From Anaeramoeba flamelloides (Eukaryota > Metamonada > Anaeramoebidae): 64,000 nucleotides of DNA. The stretch is from positions 10,483,001-10,547,000 of the forward strand of contig JANTQA010000070.1 of assembly GCA_027625915.1 (NCBI GenBank). Reading direction: 5' to 3'. A model generated the notes under the pieces. That model was not told the origin of the DNA. It saw nothing but the letters and a program-made list of their open reading frames with translations, and ran no database searches. A program made the translations under genes and the position numbers. Positions 1 through 10,649 of this stretch are shown one piece after another. Numbering within the stretch: position 1 is the first letter of the stretch; each line of letters opens with the position of its first letter.

Positions 1-742
1 ACTGATAAGTGTGTCAAGTTGTAAAGATTGGGAATTGACTTCTTCAAGTTGGTTTAAGTAAGTTAAGTTTGCTTGGTGTAAATTCTTTTTTGAATCACCA
101 AAGTCTATTTAAAAAATCGATCATTTAGAAGTGAAAAGAAAGAATGTTCAAATGCCAAAAGAGCAAAAAACAAAGAACAAAGAAGATGTGAGTTTGAAAA
201 AAAGAAATGAGCAACAAGAAAGAAAAAAGAAATTAATAACAAAAGAAAAAAAGTTTTTTGTGTTAAAAAAAAAGAAAAAATTTAGTACATTTTTGAGCAG
301 TTGTACCAATCACATATTCTGAATGTTTAATTTCCTCAAGATCCTTGCATATTTCGTTTATTGTTTTTTTGCTTGTCAGAATTATATTTGTTTTGGTTGA
401 GGTGTCTAGGAATAAGGAAGAAATATCCTTTTTGAGTGTACCTTTAAATTTTTTATAATTTGTATGAAAAGGAGTCAAATCTTTTTCATATTTTTTTTCG
501 AGCTTGGATATAATTTCTTCTAATTTACTGAGATCCTCAAGAAGAGGCTCACTACTTTTTTCCTCTTTGTTAATTTCAATTTTGTTGGAGTTTTCTTCAT
601 TTTTATTTTTGTTGTTTTGGTTTTCATCTTGTTTTTGTACATGAGTGCTTGTTTTTTTTTTTGAGTGCTTTTCAATTGGACTTATTTCTCGATCTAACAA
701 AGACTCTAAATTCTGAACTCGATCTTCTAAAATTTCTGCCAT
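1..742 (-). CDS. Dynactin p24 (DCTN3)-like coiled-coil protein, partial
   Basis: Seen: an open frame starts with ATG at 742 (MAEILEDRVQNLESLL) and runs through coiled-coil-like heptads, a Lys/Asn/Glu-rich linker and a second helical part (ILTSKKTINEICKDLEEI). It enters intron-like T-rich sequence after about 289-307. Two phase-1 donors are possible (GTACTA at 288 or GTACAA at 306). An acceptor AAATAG ends at 105, and both donors join in frame to exon 2 (104-1, FGDSKKNLHQANLTYLNQL then EEVNSQSLQLDTLIS), which is open to the window edge. Known: p24 is the shoulder coiled-coil subunit of dynactin, the dynein cofactor; the human protein has a similar order of an N-terminal helix, a linker helix, then a LLEQVN-type helix. 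The assignment is inferred from that order and a few residues; another small coiled-coil protein is possible. Confidence 0.42.
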
Positions 743-1501
743 AATGGATTAAAACTTTTTTAAAAAAAATGAAATTATTTACTCTTTTTCAAAGTTTTTT
801 TTACTTTTGTTGTGAAGATCGAAATTATTTTGTATATCTTTAGGAAATAATAGACTCTTAAACTTATTTATCAGTTTCAGTGATTGTAATCCTTAAGGTT
901 AATAGTCCCTGAAGAATGGAAATATGGCATTCTTGTTTTGTGTAACAGTTAATGCCATTTAGATTTTTTAGCCTATCAATCTTTGACTTTGTATTATATT
1001 TTAATAGTAGTTTATCAGTTAGCTTCAAAAAATGAAATTTTCATTTTTTTAATAAAAAATCTGAATTGATAGATGTAAGACATATAGATTAGAAGTTATT
1101 TATGAAAGAATCTTAATTTTTGGGTTTTCAATTGAAATTTTGATTTTTCCTTTTTGTTTTCAATTAACTAAAAAAAAATTATTTTTTTTAAACATTTCAA
1201 AGAAAACCAAACATAATCGAAATTTTCAATTGATAAACAAAAAGTCCCATTTTTTAAATTCAAAAATGACTACCAACCTATTAGTCCTATATTCGTGAAT
1301 TCAGATTTATTTATTTATAGAAAGGAGTAATTAAAGAAAAATCATCAAATAAAAAAAAGAGAAGATGAAAAATAATTAATATATATATATAAAATAAATT
1401 TATCATTTTCATGTAAATTCAGATTTATTATTAAAAAATGAAAATTTCATTTTTTAAAACCAACTTATAAACTACTATTAAAATATAATACAAAGTCAAA
1501 G
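743..1501. other. Non-coding AT-rich spacer upstream of the p24-like gene
   Basis: No coding frame is visible. The stretch at about 1119-1250 (GGGTTTTCAATTGAAATTTT onward) is a diverged copy of the inner part of the 640-bp inverted-repeat element at 55090-55729. The rest is A/T runs and must contain the promoter of the minus-strand gene; no motif stands out. Confidence 0.4.
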
Positions 1502-1504
1502 ATT

Positions 1505-1700
1505 AGAGGTTTTGATGATAACATGATTATGACACGATAAAGTTACAAAAATCGCGATAATTTCCATCAAATCGAGATAATATCAGAAAATCGCGATATT
1601 CAATATTATCACGATAATATAACAAATCGCTATAATTCTATAAAATCGCGATGAATGCCAAAATATCGCGATTAAAAAGTAATCGCGATAAAATAGTTGA
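1505..1700. repeat. Left terminal repeat and ATCGCGAT array of element A
   Basis: After the 20-bp inverted end, about ten copies of ATCGCGAT or one-base variants (ATCACGAT, ATCGAGAT, ATCGCTAT) occur every 15-25 bp up to ~1695. Such arrays are usually transposase binding sites in CACTA-type elements; binding here is inferred. The same array, reversed, is at 61735-61938. Confidence 0.8.
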
Positions 1701-1999
1701 TGGGTTTTTGGGTTAATTGAGAAATATTTAACAAAAAAAAATTTTTTTTGATCAAAAAATAGATTAGTACATGTGCAAAATTTTTTTTTGTATTTTTTCC
1801 CAAATTTGAAAAATTTTTAAACCCAAAAAATTGTTGAACAATAAAGAGTATAGTTGACCCTTAAAATTGATTTTCTCATATCATTTCTATTTTAATTTTT
1901 TTTCCCCAAAAATAATTTTTTTTCAGTAAAAAAGATTAGTAAAATTAGTAGTAAAAATTAAATATTTTTTTTTTGATTTTTTTTTTTCGATTTTTTTTG

Positions 2000-3282
2000 G
2001 AAAAAATATATTTAAAAAATCCATTTAAAGTACCAATATGTATAGAGGGGAATTAATCTTGAAGCTCTGAATAGAAGATTATTATATCTCAAGTTTTTGG
2101 AATTTTTTAGAATTAGGATTTTTAATTTCTAAAACAAAAAGTAAAAAATTTCTTAATTTTTACTTGTAATTCAAGTAATCAAAAATCTTACCAATTCATT
2201 TTAAACACATTTTTTTCAACTATTTTGAATGATTAAATAATTTTGATAGTTAATATATTAAATTATTAAAATTCAAAAAAAAAAAAAAACGAATTTTGTG
2301 AAAATATGGTGAATTTTTCAAAAAAATTATTTTTGAGAAACTTGTATTTTTTTTTACAGAGAATTTTTGATATGCGCCCCGATATGGGAGAGAAGTACAA
2401 CACTTAATAAAAATACTTTGTTTAAAAAAAATCAAAAAAAATCTAATTTAAAAATGTTTGGCATTGATTTAAATTTTTTAATCAAAAAAATCTACTTTTT
2501 TTTGGCAGCCGTTACCCCTTATTTTTTTAATAAAAAACCAATTTTCTCTTATAACTCGGTTACTAAACAAACATAAAATACATAAAAGTAAAATGAGTTT
2601 TCCAAAATTGTTTATTAAAACATCAATTTAGACAATAAAAATTGAAATAAAATCTTAAAAAGAAAAAAATGAAAAAATAATAATTCAAATTATTATATAT
2701 ATATTAGAGATTATTTTTTGAAATAATAGTTTTAAATTTAAATCAAACAATTAAATAATTCTTTTTTAGCCTGTGTCTATTTTTGTGGATGGGAGGGCAT
2801 CAATTCTGGTACTTGTTCAATGTTGTTTAATATTTAATAATTTAATTATTTAAATTTTAAATTTGATACATATTTCAGTAATAATAATAACATATATAAT
2901 AACTAGAATAGTCAAAATTAAAATTAACCAAGAATGAAAATAAAAAAATATAATTGATGTTTTAGAAAAAGAAGAAGTGAAAATAAAAAAAAATAACTAG
3001 TTGATATTGAGGAACCTAGGTAAATGTGGGATAAACCACTTGTTTTTTTAAAAAATTGTTTTTGCCAATGAATTAAAATCATCATCACTTTTTAAATTAT
3101 AAAAACGATCAATCATTATTACTAATTTTTGTTTGTGTGTTTGTCCAATCCGGTCCTCTCTTGATACATTATCATTACTTCTTTGAACATTTAGTTAAAA
3201 GGAGAAAAATGGAAAAGGGAAAAGCCTTGAAAAGAAAATAATATTTAACAATAAAAAGAAGAAAAAGAAAAAGAAAAAAAAC
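2000..3282. other. Element A interior left of the transposase, no gene recognised
   Basis: Low-complexity AT sequence with a few higher-GC islets (around 2370-2400, 2500-2520, 2790-2815 and 3140-3170). Short frames there do not read as a recognisable protein. A second transposon gene may once have been here, but nothing supports it. Confidence 0.35.
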
Positions 3283-4048
3283 TTACAAAGGTAACAATTT
3301 TAAATTGTATTTGATCAATATTTCAAATTTTTTGGGGTCTTTCTGATCATCTACACTGATAATATTATTACTACCAATCGTTTCGTTTGTATCTTTCTTT
3401 TCAATTGTAATTTCTCCAGAAACTTGTTCTAATTGATTAATTTGGGTTGTACCTTGCTCTTGATCTTTTTCAATTTCCATTTGATCTGTACCTTTTAAAA
3501 CAATTTCTTTTTCTGATTCGGATTTACCAATTAAATATTTATTCCATGTATTTGGAATTAAGTTAATAATATTTCGAAATTCATCTGGTGAAATTAAATA
3601 ATTCTTTCTTGGATTATCGAAAGTAAATTTTATTTCATTTTGGTTTGGCCTTAATCTTTTGAACCCATAAATACTTTTTTTTTTGAACTATCTTGAAAAA
3701 TTTCACGGATATAATAAAAAGTTTCTTCAAATGTACAAACAAAATTTCCCACCTTAAATATATGTGAATTAATGTATATTTCCTTTAATCCAACGAATTC
3801 ACTTAAATCATAATTGAAAAAATTTAAAATAATGTATAATTCTTTTGATATTTTTAAATTGTATATATTTTTATTTTCTAAATCAAAATTCTTTTTGGAA
3901 TTCTCATTAATTTTTCGAAAGATTTCTCTCTCAATAAAAATTTTTAAAAGTGAAAACCCTTTTTTTTTTATTTGATATTTTTTTATTTTATTATGTTGAT
4001 GATACCTCTCCAATGCAAGAAAAAATGTAAAAAGAGAACCATTTTCTC

Positions 4049-4249
4049 TACAGTCAGTTTCACTTTTAAGGCACAAACTTTCTTCGAAATTTAAGGCACA
4101 ATAAAAACTATCAAATTAAGGCACAAAATTCATATTCTAGTAAAAAAAAATTGTAAAAAAAAAATCTCAAATTTTGTGCCTTAATTTGAGATTTTTTTGT
4201 GCCTTAAATTTCGTTGAAAGTTTGTGCCTTAAAAGTGAAACTGACTGTA
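4049..4249. mobile_element. Palindromic Tc1/mariner-type MITE, copy 1
   Basis: Ends TA-CAGTCAGTTTCACTTTTA and its reverse complement, with arms of about 85 bp around a ~30-bp AT centre. It sits inside the transposase frame: removing the element and one TA joins ...HFPQSV to RENGSL in frame, so TA is the target duplication. Confidence 0.88.
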
Positions 4250-6720
4250 ACACTTTGAGGAAAATGCCTAAGATAATGAATGTTGGGTTGTTTCAACAAG
4301 TTATTCAATTTATCTTTATTTTTATGTTGAATGGACTTCGTGGAGAAATTGATTAATATTTTTTAAGTCTCTTTCATAAGTAGATACGGAATTGGTGTTT
4401 ATTTTAGTTTTACCTGATTTTTTATTTTTATAAACAATTAATTTTTTATTTATTCGGCCTAAAGGTTTATTTTTTTTTTTATTTTTTTTTTCTTTATTGT
4501 TCATTTCTTCTTCAAGTATAATTTTTTTTAGTAAAATATTTTTTATTTTTATTTTCCTGATTTCATTTATTTTTATTAAAGAATTTTTTTTTTCGTTTTC
4601 CTTGTGAGATGTTTTAAAAATAAAATAATCTACCAACTCAATATGCTTAATTCTAAATTTATCACAACAATATTCTAATTATAATTCAGTCTCTTCATTG
4701 TGCGAGGGTAGATATAAATTGGATATAATTCTATTAAATAAATCTAATCAATGAAAAATAATCTCATTCTCTTTTGATTTTTTAATACAAAGTCCCAAAA
4801 TCATTGAAAGTTCTAAACATTCAATGGCTGTTAGATCCTTGGGCTTGTATAAAGGGTTAGAAGGAAGATTTATAAATTTAAATAATTTAATTGTTTTGTA
4901 ACTTCAGTAATTGTATCGTTTAGGTGAAGTTTAATTGAACGTAAACCATCTTTAAATAACCCTTCTAATAATAAATGCGCCCAACATATTGAAAACCGAG
5001 AAAAATCACATGAATTAAAACCAAAAAAATGTAATCAAAAATTGCACGTTTGGTAGAGAACACCTGTATTTGTTTTTATTTTTCCAAATTCTTTTAAACT
5101 TTGTTGATAATCCTTAGTTCAAAAAAAATTTAATATACACTCCTTTTGGATTTGTTTAATTTGTTTTATGTCACGTAAATTAGTTTTAACTTCAAAATCA
5201 AAAAAATTAGAATTTAAATTTTCTATTTCAGGATTTAAATTTGGATCTGGATTTGAATTAAAATTAAATGGTTTATTTGAATTTAATTTAGAAGTTTTAT
5301 TTTCTAAATGTAAACTTTTCCCTAAATTAAAAAAAATATCCTTTTTATTTAAAGAGCATGAACGACACATTTCTATACCACATGAACTCAATTTACCTGC
5401 TTCCTTTTGTCGTTCAACTGAATCCCCAATTATTTGATGAAAAATTACTTTGATTTTATGTTTGTATAAATATTTCATTTTAGAGAGTTTATATATTTCT
5501 TTAATAAAAGGTAAAGGTACTGTTAGATTATAAATTGGGGAGTTTTTGGGAAGATTCATAAGTAAAAAAATAGTTTTATCTTTTAACCGTGAACCTGTTT
5601 CAAAATTCTCAACAACTAAATAAATTGCTTTAACTGATTTTTTTTAGATGCATCATATGCCTGATCATCGATATAAATACTCAAAATAAATAGATTTTCA
5701 TCTTCTTCACATTTAATAGATTTATTCTTTATGGATTCAACATCGAAAATAGAAGCTGGTTTGAAATTTTTCTCATAAACATTTATGTTAGAATTGATGG
5801 GTTTTTTTGAAATAATTTTCTCTTTTAAATCGGATTCTAAAATTAAATTTAACCAAAAAAGATACTAATGTAAGGAACTTCTGTTCCAAGTCCGATTAAT
5901 TTATTTGATTTATCAACACAAACCCAATTTGTTTTATGTTTTTGAATGATATTTGGTGTTATTTTTTTCAAAAATTTGTTTTTATAATTATAAGAACTTT
6001 TATTTAATTTAACTTGAAAAAAATTCTCTAAGAGGACTGATAGTTCTCTTTCATATTGCCTTGATACATTATATTTTTTATTAAGATGAAAAAGATATTC
6101 CTGAAATGTATTTATTTTTAATTGATCTTTTTTTACAAATTGAATGGGGATTGCTTCATTTTCGATTTCTTTTTTATATTCTTCTAAATTAAATATTATG
6201 GGAAATTTTTTTTTAAAATATTCAATATCTTCAATATTTATTTCTTGGTTATTTTTTATTTCGGAATGAGAAGGTTCTTTATCAAGAATTTTTGAAAAAT
6301 CATCTACTTTAAATGCATAATTAAAATCTTTATGTGAAACATTATTAACTGATATATTTTTCATTTTTAAATCTATTTGTTCAATTTCTTCAGAAAACTC
6401 TTCTTCTGATGATTTTTCTTTAAACTGGTTCATAAACTGAATTTCTCTTTCCTTTTCGATATTTATTTCAGATACATGGGGTTCCCAGTCTGAAGAAGTT
6501 AATGTTTCGGATTCGAACTCGTAAAAATCTGATGATATAGTTAGAACTTCAACCACATTTTCTTTCAATATAGAACAATCAGTTAAATTTTCTGAAAATG
6601 ATTCCATTGGTTCATTTTTTCTTTTATTTATTACAAAATCCTCATTTTCAAAACCACCAACACCAAAGGAATCATCAAATTCATTATCAGAAACTTCAAA
6701 TTTCAAATTATTATTTAATG

Positions 6721-6921
6721 TACAGTCAGTTTCACTTTTAAGACACAAACTTTCTACGAAATTTAAGGCACAAAAAAAATCTCAAATTAAAGCACATTTT
6801 TTGGAATTTTAATTTTCACAAATTATTTTACTAGAATTTGAATTTTGTGCTTTAATTTGAGATTTTTTTTGTGCCTTAAATTTCGTTGAAAGTTTGTGTC
6901 TTAAAAGTGAAACTGACTGTA
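6721..6921. mobile_element. Palindromic Tc1/mariner-type MITE, copy 2
   Basis: Same family, nearly intact arms. It lies inside the transposase frame: without the element and one TA the flanks read KIRQTST-LNNNLKFEV without a break. The short peptide MCLKSETDC at the start of the left-hand fragment is MITE arm sequence, not transposase. Confidence 0.88.
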
Positions 6922-7320
6922 GATGTCTGTCTTATTTTTTTCCGCTCACAGTTTCTCAAAAATGTTTGATGTTTTTTACAAATAACATAAATTTGGTTTG
7001 TTTGATTTATTCTTTTATTTTGATCATAAATATTCTTTAAAAAATTACAATTACTGAAAATTCGTGTACATACTTTTTTAGACGAAAAACAACACTTAGT
7101 ATTTTTTATTTTTTCTAAACAACTATCGTGAATATAAAATTTATTTGTACGGGATTTTCTGAATTTTTCTTTATAAATTTTGTTAATACTATTAAAAACT
7201 CTTGAATTATTTAAATCAAACTTATTTTTTAGTCGATCTGGAATTTCAATTAAGGTGGAAATATTTTTATTTATACAGTTTAATAAACAACATTCTCTGT
7301 TTCGTAAATTCATTTTTAAC

Positions 7321-7523
7321 TACAGTCAGTTTCACTTTTAAGGCACAAACTTTCAACGAAATTTAAGGCACAAAAAAAAATCTCAAATTAAAGCACAAAA
7401 TTCAGACTCTAGTAAAATAAATTGTAAAAATTAAAATTCCAAAAAATGTGCCTTAATTTGAGATTTTTTTTTGTGCCTTAAATTTCGTTGAAAGTTTGTG
7501 CCTTAAAAGTGAAACTGACTGTA
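7321..7523. mobile_element. Palindromic Tc1/mariner-type MITE, copy 3
   Basis: Same family, flanked by TA on both sides, inserted 8 bp upstream of the transposase ATG (7313). Arms are almost perfect complements. Confidence 0.88.
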
Positions 7524-7843
7524 TTAGTGTTTATAAAAAAGAAATATGAAATGTGGGTTGTAAAATTTAATAATAATTTAATGAAAAAAAAAAATGAATT
7601 AAATATTTAGTTGTAAAAAAATCTAAAACTTTGATATTTTAAATATCAAATCCAAAAGAAAGAAAAGAAAGAAAAGAATTTTTTTATTTGAAAGAGTATT
7701 GTATCTATATTTGAATGGTTTTTTGTTTTGTTTATTGTTGTGTTTAATAATTTTTCTGTAGGGTTCACAGAAGAATTTATTTATTAAAATTGTAAATTAA
7801 AATCAAAATATTTTATTAAAAATAATCACAAAATTTTTTTTAT
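7524..7843. other. Element A interior between two MITEs
   Basis: About 320 bp of AT-rich DNA upstream of the decayed transposase. No coding frame or motif is recognised. Confidence 0.4.
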
Positions 7844-8046
7844 TACAGTCAGTTTCACTTTTAAGGCACATACTTTCAACGAAAATTAAGGCACAAAAAA
7901 AAATCTCAAATTAAGGTATAAAATTTTGATTCTCGTAAAATAAATTGTAAAAAAAAAAAAATTCCAAATTTTGTGCCTTAATTTGAGATTTTTTTTGTGC
8001 CTTAAATTTCGTTGAAAGTTTGTGTCTTAAAAGTGAAATTGACTGT
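7844..8046. mobile_element. Palindromic Tc1/mariner-type MITE, copy 4
   Basis: Same CAGTCAGTTTCAC ends and GCACAAA motifs; the right flank lacks the second TA (CTGTTC), so the duplicated TA has mutated or been lost. Confidence 0.85.
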
Positions 8047-8314
8047 TCTATAATACTTCCCCTTTTAGATATATATATATATATTAACTTTATTATCTAC
8101 AAAGAGGGTTAACATTTTTTTCAAATATCAAAGATTTTTATAAAAGAACTTTGAATAAAAAAATAAGAAATAAAAAGAATAATACACATCAAAGAATTGT
8201 TGATATATGTCTGAAAGAAAACTAATTCATCAATAAATTTACTTTGAAAAATGAAAAACTGAAATTCTTCGTTTCCTATTGAGAAAAACAACAATGTTCG
8301 TTTTGAACTTCAAC

Positions 8315-8479
8315 ATGGTATTTGAAAAATATATAGGAAACAATTTTCACTTCATTTTCCAGACTTTTCTTTTAGATATTATGTAACATAACGAGGTTTG
8401 TTGGTATTTTTGGTCGATGTTTGAAAACGGAAATGATGATGAAGTGAAAGTTTTCCACACTTATTATTCAAATACCATG
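8315..8479. repeat. Small foldback element
   Basis: ATGGTATTTGAA at the left is answered by TTCAAATACCAT at the right, with TTTCACTTCAT-containing arms of roughly 45 bp. The arm motif recurs singly at ~21853-21895 and ~53410-53450, which suggests a small dispersed family. Confidence 0.55.
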
Positions 8480-8715
8480 ATCAAAGCTTGAATATAATTC
8501 CAATAGAAATCAAAACGATTTCTCAACAATCATTTCCACAGCTTCAATAGTCTTAGAATAACACATTTTTACCAAGTGACAATTGATCTTACAATAAAAA
8601 AATTTGTGACTGAATGATGTTTTAAAAACAATCGAAAAAAACAAAAATGTGAAAAAAATTGAAAAAATGATTTCAATTTTGAAAATTTCCAAAATAAAAT
8701 ATTTCTTCTAATATC

Positions 8716-8857
8716 TATGCAAGCTCTTTAAAAACAGATATTTCACCCATTACATCTGGACCCCTTTGACTGAAAAATAGTTTAGGATCGATTTTAGCAA
8801 TACACTTGAATATATTTTTCGATTCAAAAAAAAAATAATTGATTAATACAAAAAATC
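8716..8857 (-). pseudogene. Coding relic containing LFFSQRGP, family unknown
   Basis: The minus strand reads ...SKNIFKCIAKIDPKLFFSQ then RGPDVMGEISVFKELA before a stop, cut at its 5' side by MITE copy 5. A second relic with LFFSQRGP lies at 25960-26060 on the plus strand. Two preserved copies of the motif in different places suggest remnants of one mobile-element gene rather than chance. I do not recognise the family. Confidence 0.4.
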
Positions 8858-9058
8858 TACAGTCAGTTTCACATTTAAGGCACAAACTTTCAACGAAATT
8901 TAAGGCACAAAAAAATCTCAAATTAAGGCACAAAATTTAGAATTTTAATTTTCACAATTTATTTTACTAGAATTTGAAATCATTACCTTAATTTGAGATT
9001 TTTTTTTGTGCCTTAAATTTCGTTGAAAGTTTGTGCCTTAAAAGTGAAACTGACTGTT
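8858..9058. mobile_element. Palindromic Tc1/mariner-type MITE, copy 5
   Basis: Same family, inner left part slightly diverged. It abuts a CACTACAAGG-family fragment at its right edge (9059). Confidence 0.86.
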
Positions 9059-9265
9059 AGTAAATTAAAAAATTCAAAAATTTTACAATTAAAAATGAAA
9101 AAAATATTACTGAAAAATTTCATTTTTTTTACAATTCCTATTAATATCTATTAAAGTTGTAAATCTCATTGAAAATTGTTATGTATAATAATGTTTATTA
9201 TATGAGTGTATTTCAAAAATACAAAATTTAGAGATTTTATTTTTGAAAAAATTTTCCTTGTAGTG
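9059..9265 (-). mobile_element. End fragment of the CACTACAAGG element family
   Basis: The reverse complement of this stretch, starting CACTACAAGGAAAATTTTTT at 9265, matches 23671-23875 with only a few differences by eye over ~200 bp. The match stops where MITE copy 5 begins. Only one end of the family is present here. Confidence 0.75.
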
Positions 9266-10239
9266 TAGTGATGTGAGGTAAAAAAAAGTCATTCTTTGAA
9301 AAAACAACAAAAAAGATTCTTGATCCAATCAGGGATCAGATCCAAGAGTTTTATTGTGCTTTCGTTTTGTTTGGTTGACAAACCTATCTATCCTTTAAGA
9401 TCAACAACAATAAGAACTAAAGAGAAATAAATATTTTTCCAGTTAATCGTTGTGTTGTAAATTGAGTTGAATAAAAGACCTTCTAAAACAACCAACCCTT
9501 TGTCCCTTTTTTAAAGAATGTGTTCTTGGGTTAAAAGATTTTCAATATTCTCAGAAAGCTAAAAGGGGTTGGATAAACTTTTCATTAGCTTTCACAACAT
9601 CCTTGTCAGATGATCAACAATTATTAAGATTTTTTATAGATTTGTCTTCTTGTTCTTTTTCTTCTTTGAGCATCTTTGTATTGGACAGAAAACACAATTA
9701 GAGCTTGGAGGTTTTTGTTTGATCGAACACAATAAGAAGTCAAATTATTCTTTATTCTTTTTGGCTATTTAAAATTGTGAAGGTAACAACTCCATTGGAA
9801 GAAAATACATCTATCCTATATTCAATTATATTGTTGGAGTTGGTAATTATTAGTTTGATCATAAACTTTGGTTGAGATTTTATATTTTGTTAAAAAAAAA
9901 ATGAAAAGAATAAAATTTTTTTCCACTACAAACCAAACTCAATCCCTTTTTAAAGTTTTCTGTCTTTCAAAACTTTCAAACACTTGAAGACAGTCCACAA
10001 CACTTACAAACACTTTCTGACATTTATGAAAGGGGAAAGTGTTGTAAAAGTCTCAAGACTTTGTTAAAGTTAAGATTTTTTAAGGTAATCTCAAAAAAAT
10101 AATTTTTCATTTTTTCGCGATAATGTGAATATCACGATAATGTTGAATATCGCGATAAAGTTGGACTAATCACGATTTATAATAATATCACGATTTTATT
10201 GTTAATATCATGATAATATATGTTATCATCAAAACCTCT
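9266..10239. repeat. Right ~1 kb of element A, shared with element B
   Basis: From ~9320 to the end this segment is matched, in reverse, by 60466-61450. Shared landmarks include the GACAGAAAAC-type stretch, the ACTCCATTGG box and the terminal ATCGCGAT/ATCACGAT cluster (10114-10200). It contains no open reading frame of its own. Confidence 0.72.
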
Positions 10240-10242
10240 ATT

Positions 10243-10649
10243 GATTGGCTAAAAAATCAAAAATACTATAAACTGATACTTAAGCATAAGAAATTTTTTC
10301 TTCATTCTTCAGGAATTGTAAATCTTGATTTTAAAAAAATTAAAATAATTACTTTTAACTTTAAGAAAATATTATTTGTTTATTCAATTTAGGATTCTAA
10401 ATCATTTTATTTTTTTTTTATTTTCAAAAAAAAAAAAAAAAGCTCGAACAAACCCAATGATAAATTAAAAATTTTTCCTAAAATACCCGTTTTAAAGCTT
10501 TAAATTTCACAGATAATCATAGGAAATACCTTTTAATTTGATTGTTTCATAATCAATAATCAATCTAATATTGTAATTATTTCAATAAGTTTGAAATAAT
10601 TAAAAAGAATTAACTTATTAAAGGATTTTTATTATTTTTTTTTCCTTTA
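10243..10649 (+). promoter_or_regulatory. Upstream region of the MTMR14-like gene
   Basis: About 400 bp of A/T-rich DNA lies between element A and the MTMR14 start codon. It must hold the promoter and 5' leader. No clear TATA or initiator motif can be separated from the background. The nearby transposon end could influence it, but that is speculation. Confidence 0.3.

Larger units (their letters stand above)
3283..7313 (-). pseudogene. Decayed CACTA/tnp2-like transposase with two MITEs inside
   Basis: Read from 7313 leftwards. An N-terminal Cys-rich part starts MNLRNRECCLLNC. An acidic linker follows, then a helical part ending near WVCVDKSN. The RNase-H-like core contains SIYIDDQAYDASKK (~5670-5645), after a shift SVKAIYLVVENFETGSRL, then KVIFHQIIGDSVERQKEAGK with a following CRSC (5119-5559), WAHLLLEGLFKDGLRSIKLH (~4990-4920), and HYLRHFPQSV + RENGSLFTFFLALERYHQ on either side of a MITE. 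Order and spacing fit the D...D...E core and Cys motif of tnp2-type transposases. The C-terminal part runs to about 3283. Several frameshifts and stops (for example near 5845, 5645, 4870 and 4325) mean it is not functional. Family assignment is by motif order only; Plavaka-like relatives are an alternative. Confidence 0.68.
1502..10242. mobile_element. Large DNA transposon with ATCGCGAT subterminal repeats (CACTA-like?), element A
   Basis: Seen: the left end AGAGGTTTTGATGATAACAT (1505) is matched by its exact reverse complement ending at 10239, a 20-bp terminal inverted repeat. ATT stands directly outside both ends (1502-1504 and 10240-10242), consistent with a 3-bp target duplication. Both ends carry clusters of ATCGCGAT/ATCACGAT-type octamers in both orientations. 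Inside lies a decayed minus-strand transposase of the tnp2/CACTA type. Known: clustered short subterminal repeats and 2-3 bp duplications are typical of CACTA/EnSpm elements. Inferred: this 8.7-kb copy is a dead autonomous element, later riddled with other insertions (five ~200-bp MITEs, a CACTACAAGG-ended fragment, a small foldback). The terminal bases are AGAGG rather than CACTA, so the superfamily rests on the transposase and the repeats. Confidence 0.75.

Noticed and set aside
131-322. 63-codon plus-strand frame
   Set aside because: Lys/Glu-rich reading of the intron complement of the p24-like gene; no independent support.
1540-1700. Possible CRISPR-like or iteron array (ATCGCGAT repeats)
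   Set aside because: Octamers occur in both orientations at uneven spacing and only at transposon ends; fits transposase-binding repeats.
4174-4356. Plus-strand frames starting MCLNLRF (also 25613, and 8933 on minus)
   Set aside because: These are MITE arm sequence running into its flank, not genes.
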